The notes beneath the pieces were generated by a model that saw only the letters and a program-made list of their open reading frames with translations, made no database searches and was not told the DNA's origin. A program made the position numbers and the translations under genes. Positions 23,630-31,048 of a stretch of DNA of 44,634 bases are shown here, in pieces. This DNA comes from Cellulosimicrobium composti (GTDB lineage Bacteria > Actinomycetota > Actinomycetes > Actinomycetales > Cellulomonadaceae): the NCBI RefSeq assembly GCF_009711085.1, contig NZ_WMKA01000033.1, positions 1-44,634 of the forward strand, read 5' to 3'. Within the stretch, counting starts at the first letter, position 1; each line of letters starts with the position of its first letter.

Positions 23630-23785
23630 ATGAAGAACCAGATCGCGATGGCGAACCTGCTGGATAACGCGTCCGTGTGCACGGGCACGCCAGGAGGACT
23701 CCGTCCGCGTGCAGCCGCGCTCCGCGGCGGCATTCTCGTCACCCGCCCCGCTCCCGACTCCGCCTCCAGGACACGACTGGTCTGA
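23630..23785 (+). CDS. Candidate upstream ORF (51 codons) in the whiB7 leader
   Basis: An ATG at 23630 opens a frame starting MKNQIAMANLLDNASVC and stopping at TGA 23783-23785. A purine-rich stretch (GGAGAGAGGGGGTGGGAAAG, 23607-23626) lies just before it; an in-frame GTG at 23618 is an alternative start. The first 15 codons look less GC-biased than normal genes here. The codons at 23696-23703 can pair with the left arm of the downstream terminator, and the stop codon lies in the loop of a small hairpin (23777-23793). This arrangement suggests a translation-sensing leader peptide, as known for whiB7 genes in other actinobacteria. The function is in the act of translation, so residue conservation may be low. 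Confidence 0.5.
   Translation: MKNQIAMANLLDNASVCTGTPGGLRPRAAALRGGILVTRPAPDSASRTRLV
23696..23703 (+). promoter_or_regulatory. Candidate antiterminator arm
   Basis: GGACTCCG here is exactly complementary to CGGAGTCC at 23808-23815, which forms part of the left arm of the leader terminator. Pairing would break the terminator. The segment covers codons 23-25 of the candidate upstream ORF, so a translating ribosome would hide it. Confidence 0.45.
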
Positions 23786-23793
23786 CCGACCAG
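23777..23793 (+). promoter_or_regulatory. Small hairpin at the upstream-ORF stop codon
   Basis: Arms CTGGTC (23777-23782) and GACCAG (23788-23793) with loop TGACC. The loop contains the TGA stop of the upstream ORF, so a terminating ribosome would open this structure just before the terminator is made. Confidence 0.45.
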
Positions 23794-23802
23794 AACCTTC
23801 CA

Positions 23803-23842
23803 GGCCGCGGAGTCCGTCTCGGACCCGTGGCCTTCGTGTTCT
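23803..23842 (+). terminator. Attenuator (intrinsic terminator) inside the whiB7 leader
   Basis: Left arm 23803-23816 and right arm 23820-23832 form a GC-rich hairpin with a three-base loop (TCT), one mismatch and one bulge, followed by the T-rich run TTCGTGTTCT (23833-23842). It lies about 120 bases before the whiB7 start and would stop transcription before the gene unless the alternative pairing with 23696-23703 forms. Confidence 0.6.
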
Positions 23843-23962
23843 CCGAGCACGTCTGCCGATGAGGATCACCGGCGTCTCCCGTCAGCATCGACGGGACCGC
23901 TGTCCTCAGGGTCCTGTGACGACGACGTTCACACCCACGACAGGACATCACTGGAGGACATC

Positions 23963-24394
23963 GTGCGGCTCACCGCGCTGCTCGACAACATCACTGCCCA
24001 GGGCGGATCCGGCCCCTGGGTCCCCCACCAACCGCTGGCCACCCCGCTGGGCGAGAAGGACTCCGCGGAGTTCGACCGTCTCCTCGCAGGCCTGCTGCCC
24101 TGCCGCACCAACGACCCGGAGCTCTGGTTCGCCGAGCGCACCGCCGAGGTCGAGGAGGCCAAGGCCCTGTGCCGCACGTGCCCCCTCGTCGAGGGCTGCC
24201 TCGCCGGCGCGGTCGAGCGCCGCGAGCCCTGGGGCGTCTGGGGCGGCGAGGTCTTCGTGGACGGCGTCGTCGTCGCGCGCAAGCGCGGCCGCGGCCGTCC
24301 GAGCAAGGCCGAGGTGCTCGCCCGGGAGGCCGAGCGCCAGGCGCAGGAGGCCGCTCGGGCCGAGGCGTCAGTCGGCGCCTCGACGGCGGCCTGA
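23963..24394 (+). CDS. whiB7: WhiB7-type iron-sulfur transcription factor
   Basis: 143 residues. The four iron-sulfur cysteines are one in LPCRTNDPELWF (about 48) and three in ALCRTCPLVEGC (about 71-80). The sigma-factor-contact turn EPWGVWGGE follows at about 90-98. It ends in an AT-hook, KRGRGRPSK (about 109-117), which separates WhiB7 from other WhiB proteins, then an Ala/Glu-rich helix. WhiB7 activates intrinsic antibiotic-resistance genes when translation is inhibited. The GTG at 23963 has a strong ribosome binding site (GGAGGA, four bases before it). The long structured leader and position after uvrD2 match the mycobacterial locus. The 3' end overlaps the convergent ThiF-like gene by 27 bases. 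Confidence 0.9.
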   Translation: MRLTALLDNITAQGGSGPWVPHQPLATPLGEKDSAEFDRLLAGLLPCRTNDPELWFAERTAEVEEAKALCRTCPLVEGCLAGAVERREPWGVWGGEVFVDGVVVARKRGRGRPSKAEVLAREAERQAQEAARAEASVGASTAA

Positions 24395-25471
24395 CATGGG
24401 CAGCGGCGCCCCGTCCGGGGGCGTGCGCGCCAGCTCGCCGCACCCGCACCGCGGGTGGCGGCTCGTCTCGCGCAGCCGCGGCACGGCATCGGGAGCAGGG
24501 ATCTCGATGCACGCCGTGGCTGCGCGGGGCACGAGCCCGTCCAGGGCTGCCAGGACCTGACCGAGCGCCGCCGCCGCGGCCGACGCGGCGAGCAACGACT
24601 CCTCGCCTGCCGGGAGGGTCCGTCCCCGCAGCTGTCGCGCGAGCTGCGGCCAGCACGGGTCGACGTCCGCCCGGTGCAGCTCCACGCAGGTCAGGCACGG
24701 GTCGACGCCCGGCCGCACGAACGGCCCGACGACCACGTCGGCCTCGCGCACCACGACGGACAGGTGCGCCACCCCCTCACCCACGAGCCGCGCGACCCGT
24801 CCCGGGTCCGCCGCACCGTGCTCCACCACGACGACGACGTCCGGCGGGGGAGCCCCGTACCCCACCGTCCCAGCCCCCGTCTCCGGCACGACCGCAGTCA
24901 CGACGCCCGGCGCGACCTCCCCGACCAGTCGCTGCACCGCCGTCGCGCGCGGGGACCCGACGTCGCGCAGCCGGTACGCCCCGACGCCCACGTCGGTCGT
25001 GAGGACCGCGCCGGGGTCGCCGAGCACGAGCGTGCCCACCCCGGCCGTCGCGAGGTGCACGGCGAGCCCGGCGCCGAGGCGGCCGAGCCCGACCACCGCG
25101 ACCGTCGCGCGCGAGCGCGCCGCGAGGACGCGGTGCCCCGCGCCGTCCGCGCGCAGCGCCGAGAGGACGGCCAGGTCCGCCTCGCCCTTCCCCGGTGCGG
25201 GCGAGTCCGGGCGCTTGCGGCGCGCCGGGACGAGGAGGTGCGCCTCGTCGAGCAGCCGCACGAGCGCCGCGCGCCGCCCCGAGGTCGTCGCCTGCTCCGC
25301 ACCGGCGCCCCGACGCGCGGACGGGGACGCGAGCTCGCGCAGCCACGCCTCGTCGTCGGGGTCGAGGCCCGCGAGCCGGACGGACCACCGCGGGTCCGTC
25401 CCGACCTGGACCTCGCCGGGAGCGCGCCGCAGGAGCGGTGCGTCGGGTCGCAGCACGCGTCGTCGCTGCAC
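24368..25471 (-). CDS. ThiF/E1-like protein related to TOMM leader-peptide-binding proteins
   Basis: 367 residues. The centre carries a Rossmann motif, VAVVGLGRLGAGLAVHLATAG (about 121-141), then LGDPGAV and a helix with PRATAVQRL, as in E1-like adenylating enzymes. Two Cys pairs resemble the family zinc site: DPCLTC (about 257) and HPRCGCGEL near the C terminus. The N-terminal 115 residues resemble the partner-binding part of thiazole/oxazole-modified microcin (TOMM) E1-like proteins. No YcaO protein or precursor peptide is adjacent, so a RiPP role is not demonstrated. I choose the GTG at 25471 because GGAGGA lies three bases before it; the open frame extends to a GTG at 25540 without such a site. 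Its last 27 bases overlap whiB7 tail to tail. Confidence 0.75.
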   Translation of the reverse strand: MQRRRVLRPDAPLLRRAPGEVQVGTDPRWSVRLAGLDPDDEAWLRELASPSARRGAGAEQATTSGRRAALVRLLDEAHLLVPARRKRPDSPAPGKGEADLAVLSALRADGAGHRVLAARSRATVAVVGLGRLGAGLAVHLATAGVGTLVLGDPGAVLTTDVGVGAYRLRDVGSPRATAVQRLVGEVAPGVVTAVVPETGAGTVGYGAPPPDVVVVVEHGAADPGRVARLVGEGVAHLSVVVREADVVVGPFVRPGVDPCLTCVELHRADVDPCWPQLARQLRGRTLPAGEESLLAASAAAAALGQVLAALDGLVPRAATACIEIPAPDAVPRLRETSRHPRCGCGELARTPPDGAPLPMSGRRRGAD

Positions 25472-25694
25472 GGGTCCTCCGGCGGTGGGGTCGGTCGACG
25501 ACCGTGCGGCCGTCCGGGCCAGCGTGGCACGGGGTGCCACGGCGCCGAGCGTTGTCCACAGGTGCGGCCGGGTTGACGTCCCGACTGTGCTTCCTTGACC
25601 CGGACCACAGCACCGGACGCCGTTTCCTCGACCGAACGACGCGGGAAAGCGCGCCGCGCGGCGTGGGGCACTGCCGTTTCGTGGCGAGAACCAC

Positions 25695-25700
25695 TACGGT
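25695..25700 (+). promoter_or_regulatory. -10 element of a likely leaderless mRNA (YgjP-type gene)
   Basis: TACGGT ends six bases before the GTG at 25707 (spacer CTGAGC). It lies at the right end of the 235-base divergent gap 25472-25706, in which I see no gene. Confidence 0.6.
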
Positions 25701-25706
25701 CTGAGC

Positions 25707-26312
25707 GTGGTCCGGGAGACGATCGTGGAGGTTCGGCGCAGCCGCCGACGCAAGAGCACGGTGAGCGCCTACCGCGACGGCGAGCGCACGATCGTCGCGA
25801 TCCCCGCGCGGTTCACGCGCGCGCAGGAGCGCGAGTGGGTCCAGCGGATGCTCGACCGGCTGGCCGACTCCGAGCGCCGTCGCCGGCCGTCGGACGCCGA
25901 GCTCGAACGGCGCGCGGCCGAGCTCTCGGAGAAGTACCTCGACGGGCGCGCCCACCCGACGAGCGTGCGGTGGTCGAGCAACCAGGACCGGCGCTGGGGC
26001 TCGTGCACGCTCATCGACGGGACGATCCGCATCTCGACCCGGGTGCGCGGCATGCCGCCGTGGGTGCTCGACTACGTGCTGCTGCACGAGCTCGCGCACC
26101 TGCTGCACGCGGGTCACGGGCCGGGCTTCTGGAAGCTGCTCGAGTCGTACCCGCGCACGGACCGGGCGCGCGGCTTCCTCGAGGGCGTGTCGTTCGCGCG
26201 CGACGCGGAGGTCGAGCCCGACGACGCGGACGTCGAGACGGGCGGGACCGACGTCGAGCCGAGCCGCGTCGAGGCGGACGCCACGGACGACGCTCCCCAC
26301 GGCGCGCGCTGA
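25707..26312 (+). CDS. YgjP/DUF45-type (M48-like) metallopeptidase
   Basis: 201 residues. The motif WGSCT (about 97) and the zinc motif LLHELAHLLHAGHGPGFW (HELAH near 128-132, with a downstream His) identify the YgjP/WLM-like gluzincin family, cytoplasmic zinc peptidases of unclear substrate. The N-terminal half is basic (VRRSRRRKSTVSAYRDG) with an arm of helix typical of the family. The last 40 residues form an acidic tail (EVEPDDADVETGG). The GTG at 25707 is preceded by a -10-like element at leaderless spacing. It is convergent with the DUF2342 gene with only 34 bases between. Confidence 0.88.
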   Translation: MVRETIVEVRRSRRRKSTVSAYRDGERTIVAIPARFTRAQEREWVQRMLDRLADSERRRRPSDAELERRAAELSEKYLDGRAHPTSVRWSSNQDRRWGSCTLIDGTIRISTRVRGMPPWVLDYVLLHELAHLLHAGHGPGFWKLLESYPRTDRARGFLEGVSFARDAEVEPDDADVETGGTDVEPSRVEADATDDAPHGAR

Positions 26313-26346
26313 CGGCGAGCAGCCGCCGCCCGTCGACCCGCGCTCG

Positions 26347-27882
26347 TCAGCGCGTGGCGCCGCCCTCGCCCGCCGCGCCGCCCTCGTCCGCCGCGCCGCC
26401 CTCGTCCGCCGCGCCGCCGGCCTCGGGCCCGTCGCCCGACCCGCCCTCCGCGGCGCGGAAGATCTCCTCGAGCGCGCGGTCGACGTCGGCCTCCTCGGCG
26501 CGCGTGGCCGCGCGCCGCCCCTCGTAGCCCGCGGGGTCGTCGAGGTCGGTCGCGTCCGGCAGGAGGTCGGGGTGGTCCCAGACGCCGTCGCGCGCGGCCG
26601 AGCCGGACTGCGCGGCGATGAGCGCCCACAGCGCGGCCGCGTCGCGCGAGCGGCGCGGGCGCAGCTCGAGCCCGACGAGGCTCGCGAACGTGTGCTCGGC
26701 GGGTCCGCCCGCGGCGCGACGGCGGCGCAGCATCTCGCGCAGCGGCACGGCGTGGGGCAGGTGGGGGAGCGCCGCGGTCGCGGTGACCTCGTCGACCCAG
26801 CCCTCGACGAGCGCGAGCGTCGTCTCCAGCCGCAGGAGCGTGGCCTGCTGCTCGGGCGTGTTCTGGAGCCCGAAGACGCCGCCGGACAGCGCGCGCTGGA
26901 GGGCGTCGGTGTCCGCGAGGTCGACGTCGGCGAGCTGGGACTCCAGGGCGGACAGGTCGATCGTGATGCCGCGCGCGTAGGCGTCGACGAGGCCGCGCAG
27001 GTGCCCGCGCAGCCACGAGACGTGCGTGAACAGGCGCGCGTGGGCGGCCTCGCGCAGCGCGAGGAAGAGGCGCACCTCCTCGGCGGGGGCGTCGAGACCC
27101 TCGGCGAACGCCTCGACGTTCGTGGGGAGCAGGACCGTCGCGGGGCGGTCGAGCAGCGGCAGCCCGACGTCGGTCGCGCCGAAGACCTCGCGGGAGAGCG
27201 TGCCCGCGGCCTGGCCGACCTGCATGCCGAAGACCGCGGACCCGAGGCGCCGCATGAGCGCGGCGGGGTCGCCGCCGGGCAGGCCGGTCGCGCCCGCCGG
27301 GAGGCCCGGGAGCGTGAACCCGACGCCCGGCAGGGCGCCCGGCTCGTCGCCCAGGCCCTCGGGGAGCTGGTCGCGCAGCACGGTCGCGAGCGCGTCCGCG
27401 ACGGACGACGCGACGGGCGCGACGAGCTCGTTCCACGCGGGGAGCGTGTGCTCGACCCACTCGGAGCGGCTCCACGCGTGGCTCTTCCCGCCCGACGGCG
27501 GGAGGTCGGTGACGGCGTCGAGCCAGAGCTCGGCGACGGACAGCGCGTCGGTGGCCGCGCGCTGCTGCGCTGCGGTGACGGACGGGTCGCCCTCCGCGAC
27601 CGCGACCTGGCGCGCGACGTCGTGCGAGACGTCGGTGTTCACGGGGCCGTCGCTCGGGGTCGACAGCAGCCGCTGGACCTGCGCGAGCACGTGCTGGAAG
27701 AGCTGGGGGTCGGCCGCGCCGCCCGCGGCGAGCGACTGCGGGTCGAGGCCGCGGGCGCGCAGCTCGCGCAGGGCCTCGTCCGCGTCGGGGCCGAGCATCG
27801 AGCGGAGCAGCTCCTCGAACCGCGGGTCGAAGGGCGCGTCGTCGTCCGGTCCGGGCGTGCGGTCGGGGGGAAGGCTGCTCAT
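26347..27882 (-). CDS. DUF2342-family zinc-dependent metalloprotease-like protein
   Basis: 511 residues. The body matches the actinobacterial DUF2342 / 'zinc-dependent metalloprotease' family: the N-terminal region has AELWLDAVTDLPPSGG, the middle has GSAVFGMQVGQAAGTLSREVFG, and the presumed active-site helix is LFLALREAAHARLFTHVSWL (about 272-291), where Glu and His of EAAH stand in for HExxH-like ligands. It ends in a Gly/Ala/Glu repeat tail. The relative in M. tuberculosis is, from memory, Rv3195. The ATG has a GAGGAG ribosome binding site, and TACCGT lies at 27899-27894, 11 bases before the start. It is divergent from the epimerase-like gene. Confidence 0.85.
   Translation of the reverse strand: MSSLPPDRTPGPDDDAPFDPRFEELLRSMLGPDADEALRELRARGLDPQSLAAGGAADPQLFQHVLAQVQRLLSTPSDGPVNTDVSHDVARQVAVAEGDPSVTAAQQRAATDALSVAELWLDAVTDLPPSGGKSHAWSRSEWVEHTLPAWNELVAPVASSVADALATVLRDQLPEGLGDEPGALPGVGFTLPGLPAGATGLPGGDPAALMRRLGSAVFGMQVGQAAGTLSREVFGATDVGLPLLDRPATVLLPTNVEAFAEGLDAPAEEVRLFLALREAAHARLFTHVSWLRGHLRGLVDAYARGITIDLSALESQLADVDLADTDALQRALSGGVFGLQNTPEQQATLLRLETTLALVEGWVDEVTATAALPHLPHAVPLREMLRRRRAAGGPAEHTFASLVGLELRPRRSRDAAALWALIAAQSGSAARDGVWDHPDLLPDATDLDDPAGYEGRRAATRAEEADVDRALEEIFRAAEGGSGDGPEAGGAADEGGAADEGGAAGEGGATR
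26361..26414 (-). repeat. 18-bp tandem repeat x3 in the DUF2342 C-terminal tail
   Basis: Units 26361-26378, 26379-26396 and 26397-26414 are identical except for one base in the first. They encode the repeated hexapeptide G-G-A-A-D/G-E in the terminal tail. Confidence 0.88.
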
Positions 27883-27951
27883 GGCGACTCCTCACGGTAG
27901 CGTCGGTGATCACCGTAACCACGATCGAGCGCCGAGAACGGGGGCTGAGGC

Positions 27952-29073
27952 ATGTCCGAGGGCCGGGTTCGCTCACGGCGCAGCGACGTGCCCGGCGAGG
28001 GGGGAGCGCCCCCGGTCGGGGCGGGGGACGGCCCCGTGGCGGAGGCGGACGGCGCCGTGCCCGAGGCGGTCTCGGGTGGTGCGCAGGACGACCCGCCCGT
28101 GGTCGTCGGCGTCGGCCAGGTCGCAGACGCGGTCCGCGCGGGGCTCGGCGCGCCCGAGGCCTCGCCCGTCGACCCCGGCGGCTGGCCGGACGGCGCGCGC
28201 CGGCTGGTCGTCGTCGCGCCCGCGGGCGAGTTCGGCGCCCCGACCGCGCGGACCGACGCCGAGCAGCGGGCGCGCCTCGCGCTCCTCGGCCGCCGCGCCG
28301 GGGAGGCCGCGGTCGCGGCGGGGATCGAGCACGTGGTCGCCGTGACGTCCGCCGCCGTGCACGGGGCCACCCCGGGCCGCGACGTGATCGACGACGACGA
28401 CCCGGTCGTGCGCGACGAGGGTCCCGGCTTCGCGGGCGACCTCGTCGCGTTCGAGGACGCGCTCGGCGAGGCGCTCGGCGCGGTGCCGCTCGCGGTGGTG
28501 CGGCCCGCCGTCGTCGTGGGCCCGGGCGTGGACACCGTGCTCACGCGGCACTTCGAGGCGCCGCGGCTCCTCACGGTGCGCGGCGGAGGGCGCACGTGGC
28601 AGCTCGTGCACGTCGAGGACGTGGTGTCCGCGGTGCGCGTCGCGCTCGACCGCGGGCTCGTCGGGGGCCTGACCGCCGGGCCGCTGCGCGACGGCGAGCC
28701 CGACGCGCTCGACTCGGAGACCGTGGCCGCGGCGGCCGGGATGCGCACGGTCCAGCTCCCGCCCGCCACGGCGTTCGGCGCCGCCGAGCGCCTGCACCGC
28801 GTGGGCGTCCTGCCGTCCCCGGCGAACGACCTCGCGTTCGTCGTGCACCCGTGGTCGGTCTCGGCCCGGCGCCTGCACGACGCCGGGTGGTCGCCGGCGT
28901 GGTCGGGCGCGGCCGCGCTCGAGGTGCTCCTCGCGGAGGTACGCGGCCGCGTGGGCGTCGGCGGACGTCGGTTCGGGGGTCGGGACGCGGCCGCGATCGG
29001 GGCCGCGGGCGCCGCGGTCGCCGTCCTCGGGACCGCGGCCGTGTGGCGCCAGGCGCGCTCGCGGCGCCCCTGA
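27952..29073 (+). CDS. NAD-dependent epimerase/dehydratase-like protein
   Basis: 373 residues with the general pattern of atypical/extended short-chain dehydrogenases: RRLVVVAP, EHVVAVTSAAVHG (about 124-136), PLAVVRPAVVVGPG (about 178-191) and WQLVHVEDVVSAVRVAL (about 218-234). The usual N-terminal GxxGxxG is not clear; VVVGVGQVADAVRAGL is the nearest, and the catalytic YxxxK is not evident. It may therefore bind nucleotide without classical dehydrogenase activity. The first 45 residues are a disordered acidic extension. A hydrophobic segment near 348-365 could anchor it to the membrane. The ATG at 27952 has only a weak ribosome binding site. Confidence 0.75.
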   Translation: MSEGRVRSRRSDVPGEGGAPPVGAGDGPVAEADGAVPEAVSGGAQDDPPVVVGVGQVADAVRAGLGAPEASPVDPGGWPDGARRLVVVAPAGEFGAPTARTDAEQRARLALLGRRAGEAAVAAGIEHVVAVTSAAVHGATPGRDVIDDDDPVVRDEGPGFAGDLVAFEDALGEALGAVPLAVVRPAVVVGPGVDTVLTRHFEAPRLLTVRGGGRTWQLVHVEDVVSAVRVALDRGLVGGLTAGPLRDGEPDALDSETVAAAAGMRTVQLPPATAFGAAERLHRVGVLPSPANDLAFVVHPWSVSARRLHDAGWSPAWSGAAALEVLLAEVRGRVGVGGRRFGGRDAAAIGAAGAAVAVLGTAAVWRQARSRRP

Positions 29074-29142
29074 CGGCGTCGCGGAGGGTGCGACGCGTGC
29101 CCCGGGCGCGGGCGCCCGCAGGGAGATCCCAGCAACCTCGGG

Positions 29143-29148
29143 GATGAT
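29143..29148 (+). promoter_or_regulatory. -10-like element of a likely leaderless mRNA (PDZ-Lon gene)
   Basis: GATGAT ends six bases before the GTG at 29155 (spacer GTCCCG). No ribosome binding site is seen. Confidence 0.5.
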
Positions 29149-29154
29149 GTCCCG

Positions 29155-30264
29155 GTGAGCGACGCCCCCTCCTTCGACGCCCTCCTCGCCGAGGACGAGC
29201 ACGTGCCGCCCCCCGTGACCCGGCGGTCCCTGACGTTCGGCATCTCCCTGCTCGCGACGACGCTGCTCGTCGCGGGTCTCGCCGTGCTTCCCGCGCCGTA
29301 CGCGGTGCGCTCCCCGGGGCCCACGGAGGACACGCTCGGGGAGCAGGACGGGACGCCCCTCATCTCGATCACGGGCGCCGAGACGTTCGACTCCACGGGC
29401 GAGCTGCTCCTGACGACGGTCTCCGTCGCGGGGGGCCCGGGCTACCCGGTGAACGTCGGGCAGGTCGTGCAGGGCTGGTTCGACCGGTCGCGCAGCGTGC
29501 GTCCCGTCGAGGAGGTCTTCCCGACGGGCCGCACCAAGGAGGAGACCGAGCAGCAGGGACAGGCCGAGATGATCTCCTCCCAGGAGAACGCCACGGTCGC
29601 CGCGCTCACCGAGCTCGGCTACGAGGTGCCGGCCACGCTCACCGTCGAGGCGGCCGTCCCCGGCAGCGGGTCCGACGGCGTCGTCGAGCCCGGGGACGTC
29701 ATCGTCGCGCTCGACGGCTCGCCCGTCCCGACGTACCAGGACCTCATCGACGGGCTCGCCGCGGTCGACCCGGGCGACGACGTGACGCTCGGCGTCCTGC
29801 GCGACGGCACGGCCACCGACCTCACGGTGACGACGACGGACGGCGGCGACACCGCGCTGCTCGGCGTGTACATCGACCCGGCGTTCGACTTCCCGGTCGA
29901 CGTCGCGATCCAGATCGAGGACATCGGCGGCCCGAGCGCGGGCACGATGTTCGCGCTCGGCATCGTCGACCAGCTCACGCCCGAGGACGAGGCGAACGGC
30001 GTCGTCATCGCGGGCACGGGCACCATGAGCGTCGAGGGCGACGTGGGCCCGATCGGCGGGATCCAGCAGAAGCTGTACGGCGCGCTGCGCGACGGCGCGA
30101 CGTGGTTCCTCGCGCCGCAGGCCAACTGCCCCGAGGTCGTGGGCAACGTGCCGGACGGCCTGCACGTCGCGGCCGTCTCGACGCTCGCGGACGCGCGCGC
30201 CGCGATGACCGCGATCGGCGCGGGGAACGGCGACTCCCTCCCCACGTGCGAGGCGCGGGACTGA
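29155..30264 (+). CDS. YlbL-type membrane-anchored PDZ/Lon-like serine protease
   Basis: 369 residues. One membrane segment (about 26-47: TFGISLLATTLLVAGLAVLPAP) is followed by VRSPGPTEDTLG, typical of the YlbL family. A PDZ domain spans about 155-235 (SDGVVEPGDVIVALDGSPV). The Lon (S16) protease domain has the catalytic Ser in IGGPSAGTMFAL (about 261) and the catalytic Lys in GGIQQKLYGA (about 305). The protease part should face outside. In Bacillus YlbL degrades a cell-division inhibitor made during DNA damage; a similar quality-control role here is inference. The M. tuberculosis relative is, from memory, Rv3194c. It is convergent with the PPA1309 gene. Confidence 0.9.
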   Translation: MSDAPSFDALLAEDEHVPPPVTRRSLTFGISLLATTLLVAGLAVLPAPYAVRSPGPTEDTLGEQDGTPLISITGAETFDSTGELLLTTVSVAGGPGYPVNVGQVVQGWFDRSRSVRPVEEVFPTGRTKEETEQQGQAEMISSQENATVAALTELGYEVPATLTVEAAVPGSGSDGVVEPGDVIVALDGSPVPTYQDLIDGLAAVDPGDDVTLGVLRDGTATDLTVTTTDGGDTALLGVYIDPAFDFPVDVAIQIEDIGGPSAGTMFALGIVDQLTPEDEANGVVIAGTGTMSVEGDVGPIGGIQQKLYGALRDGATWFLAPQANCPEVVGNVPDGLHVAAVSTLADARAAMTAIGAGNGDSLPTCEARD

Positions 30265-30270
30265 CGTCGG

Positions 30271-30289
30271 GGCGCGCGCCGGGCGCGCC
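30271..30289. terminator. Hairpin between convergent genes
   Basis: Arms GGCGCGC (30271-30277) and GCGCGCC (30283-30289), five-base loop. It lies between the ends of the PDZ-Lon gene (30264) and the PPA1309-family gene (30315). Confidence 0.5.
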
Positions 30290-30314
30290 GTCGCTGCCCC
30301 CGGGCGGGGGTCGG

Positions 30315-30923
30315 TCAGTCCTCGAGCGTGGCGCGCAGCGCCGTGACGAGGCCGGGGACGAGGTCGGGCCCGCCGGCGACGTCCGTCGCCGCGTCGTGCG
30401 CCCGGGACCGCACGGCGCACCACGACGAGCCGTCGCGCAGCACGCCGACCGCGAGGCGCACGTCCTGGCGGTCGGGGTGGGACGCGAGGTAGTCGAGCGC
30501 GGCGTCGGGGTCCTCGGGGACGTCCTCCTCGGCGGCCGGCGGCAGGACGATGCGCTCGACGACGAGCGCGGCGCCGTCGACGGTCGGCGGCCACGCGACG
30601 CGCGCGAGCCCGTCCTCGAGGTCGCCGTCCACGGCGAAGCCCTCCTGCTCGATCGAGAGCAGGTGGTGCGGGTCCGCGCCGGCCGCGGCGACGACGTCGG
30701 ACGGGAGCCGGTCCGCGAGCGTCGGGTCCGCCGCGAGCGCGCCGGCCGTCACGACGAGCGCGAAGAGGCGCGGCGGTCCGTCCCACCCGGCGTCCGCGGC
30801 GTGCGCCTCGACCTCGTGGACCGCGAGCGCGAGCGCGTGGCGGGGCGTCGGGCCGCCCGGAGCGACGGGGTCGGGTCCGGACGCGGAGGCAGGCGTGGGC
30901 GCGGCGTCGTCAGGCTGGGGCAT
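30315..30923 (-). CDS. PPA1309-family conserved protein
   Basis: 202 residues. Family-like features are ALAVHEVEAHAADAGWDGPPRLFALV (about 37-62), LLSIEQEGF, LEDGLARVAWPPTVDGAALVVERIVLPP (about 107-134), and a C-terminal DVRLAVGVLRDGSSWCAVRSR. The order and the pairing with the UPF0182 gene are, from memory, conserved in Actinobacteria. No catalytic motif or membrane segment is visible, so function is unknown. The ATG at 30923 lies six bases after a -10-like GACGAT on the minus strand, and no Shine-Dalgarno sequence is present. It is divergent from the UPF0182 gene (125-base gap). Confidence 0.83.
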   Translation of the reverse strand: MPQPDDAAPTPASASGPDPVAPGGPTPRHALALAVHEVEAHAADAGWDGPPRLFALVVTAGALAADPTLADRLPSDVVAAAGADPHHLLSIEQEGFAVDGDLEDGLARVAWPPTVDGAALVVERIVLPPAAEEDVPEDPDAALDYLASHPDRQDVRLAVGVLRDGSSWCAVRSRAHDAATDVAGGPDLVPGLVTALRATLED

Positions 30924-30929
30924 GCCCCC

Positions 30930-30935
30930 ATCGTC
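30930..30935 (-). promoter_or_regulatory. -10-like element of a likely leaderless mRNA (PPA1309 gene)
   Basis: GACGAT on the minus strand (30935-30930), spacer GGGGGC, then the ATG at 30923. Confidence 0.5.
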
Positions 30936-31048
30936 CCTCATGCGTCGGGAGAGCCCCCACGGAGCCGCGGGCCGTGGGAACCTTGGGGGAGGACCGGGCG
31001 TTGACCCCGGTGCACGCCCGAGCCACGACCCGAAGAGGAATACCCACC

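Larger units (their letters stand above)
23464..23962 (+). other. 499-base uvrD2-whiB7 interval (regulatory leader)
   Basis: Apart from the short candidate upstream ORF there is no gene here. The interval holds the AT-rich whiB7 promoter, the upstream ORF, a stop-codon hairpin, the terminator, and after it a further hairpin (CCCGTC 23878-23883 with GACGGG 23890-23895). Codon bias of the window's genes is absent over most of it. Confidence 0.75.

Noticed and set aside
25472-25540. Longer start (GTG 25540) for the ThiF-like protein
   Set aside because: No ribosome binding site there, while the GTG at 25471 has GGAGGA at proper distance.
30974-31048. ATG at 30974 as start of the UPF0182 protein
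   Set aside because: The added 25 residues are not membrane-protein-like and would begin close to the divergent promoter; the GTG at 31049 has AGAGGA upstream.
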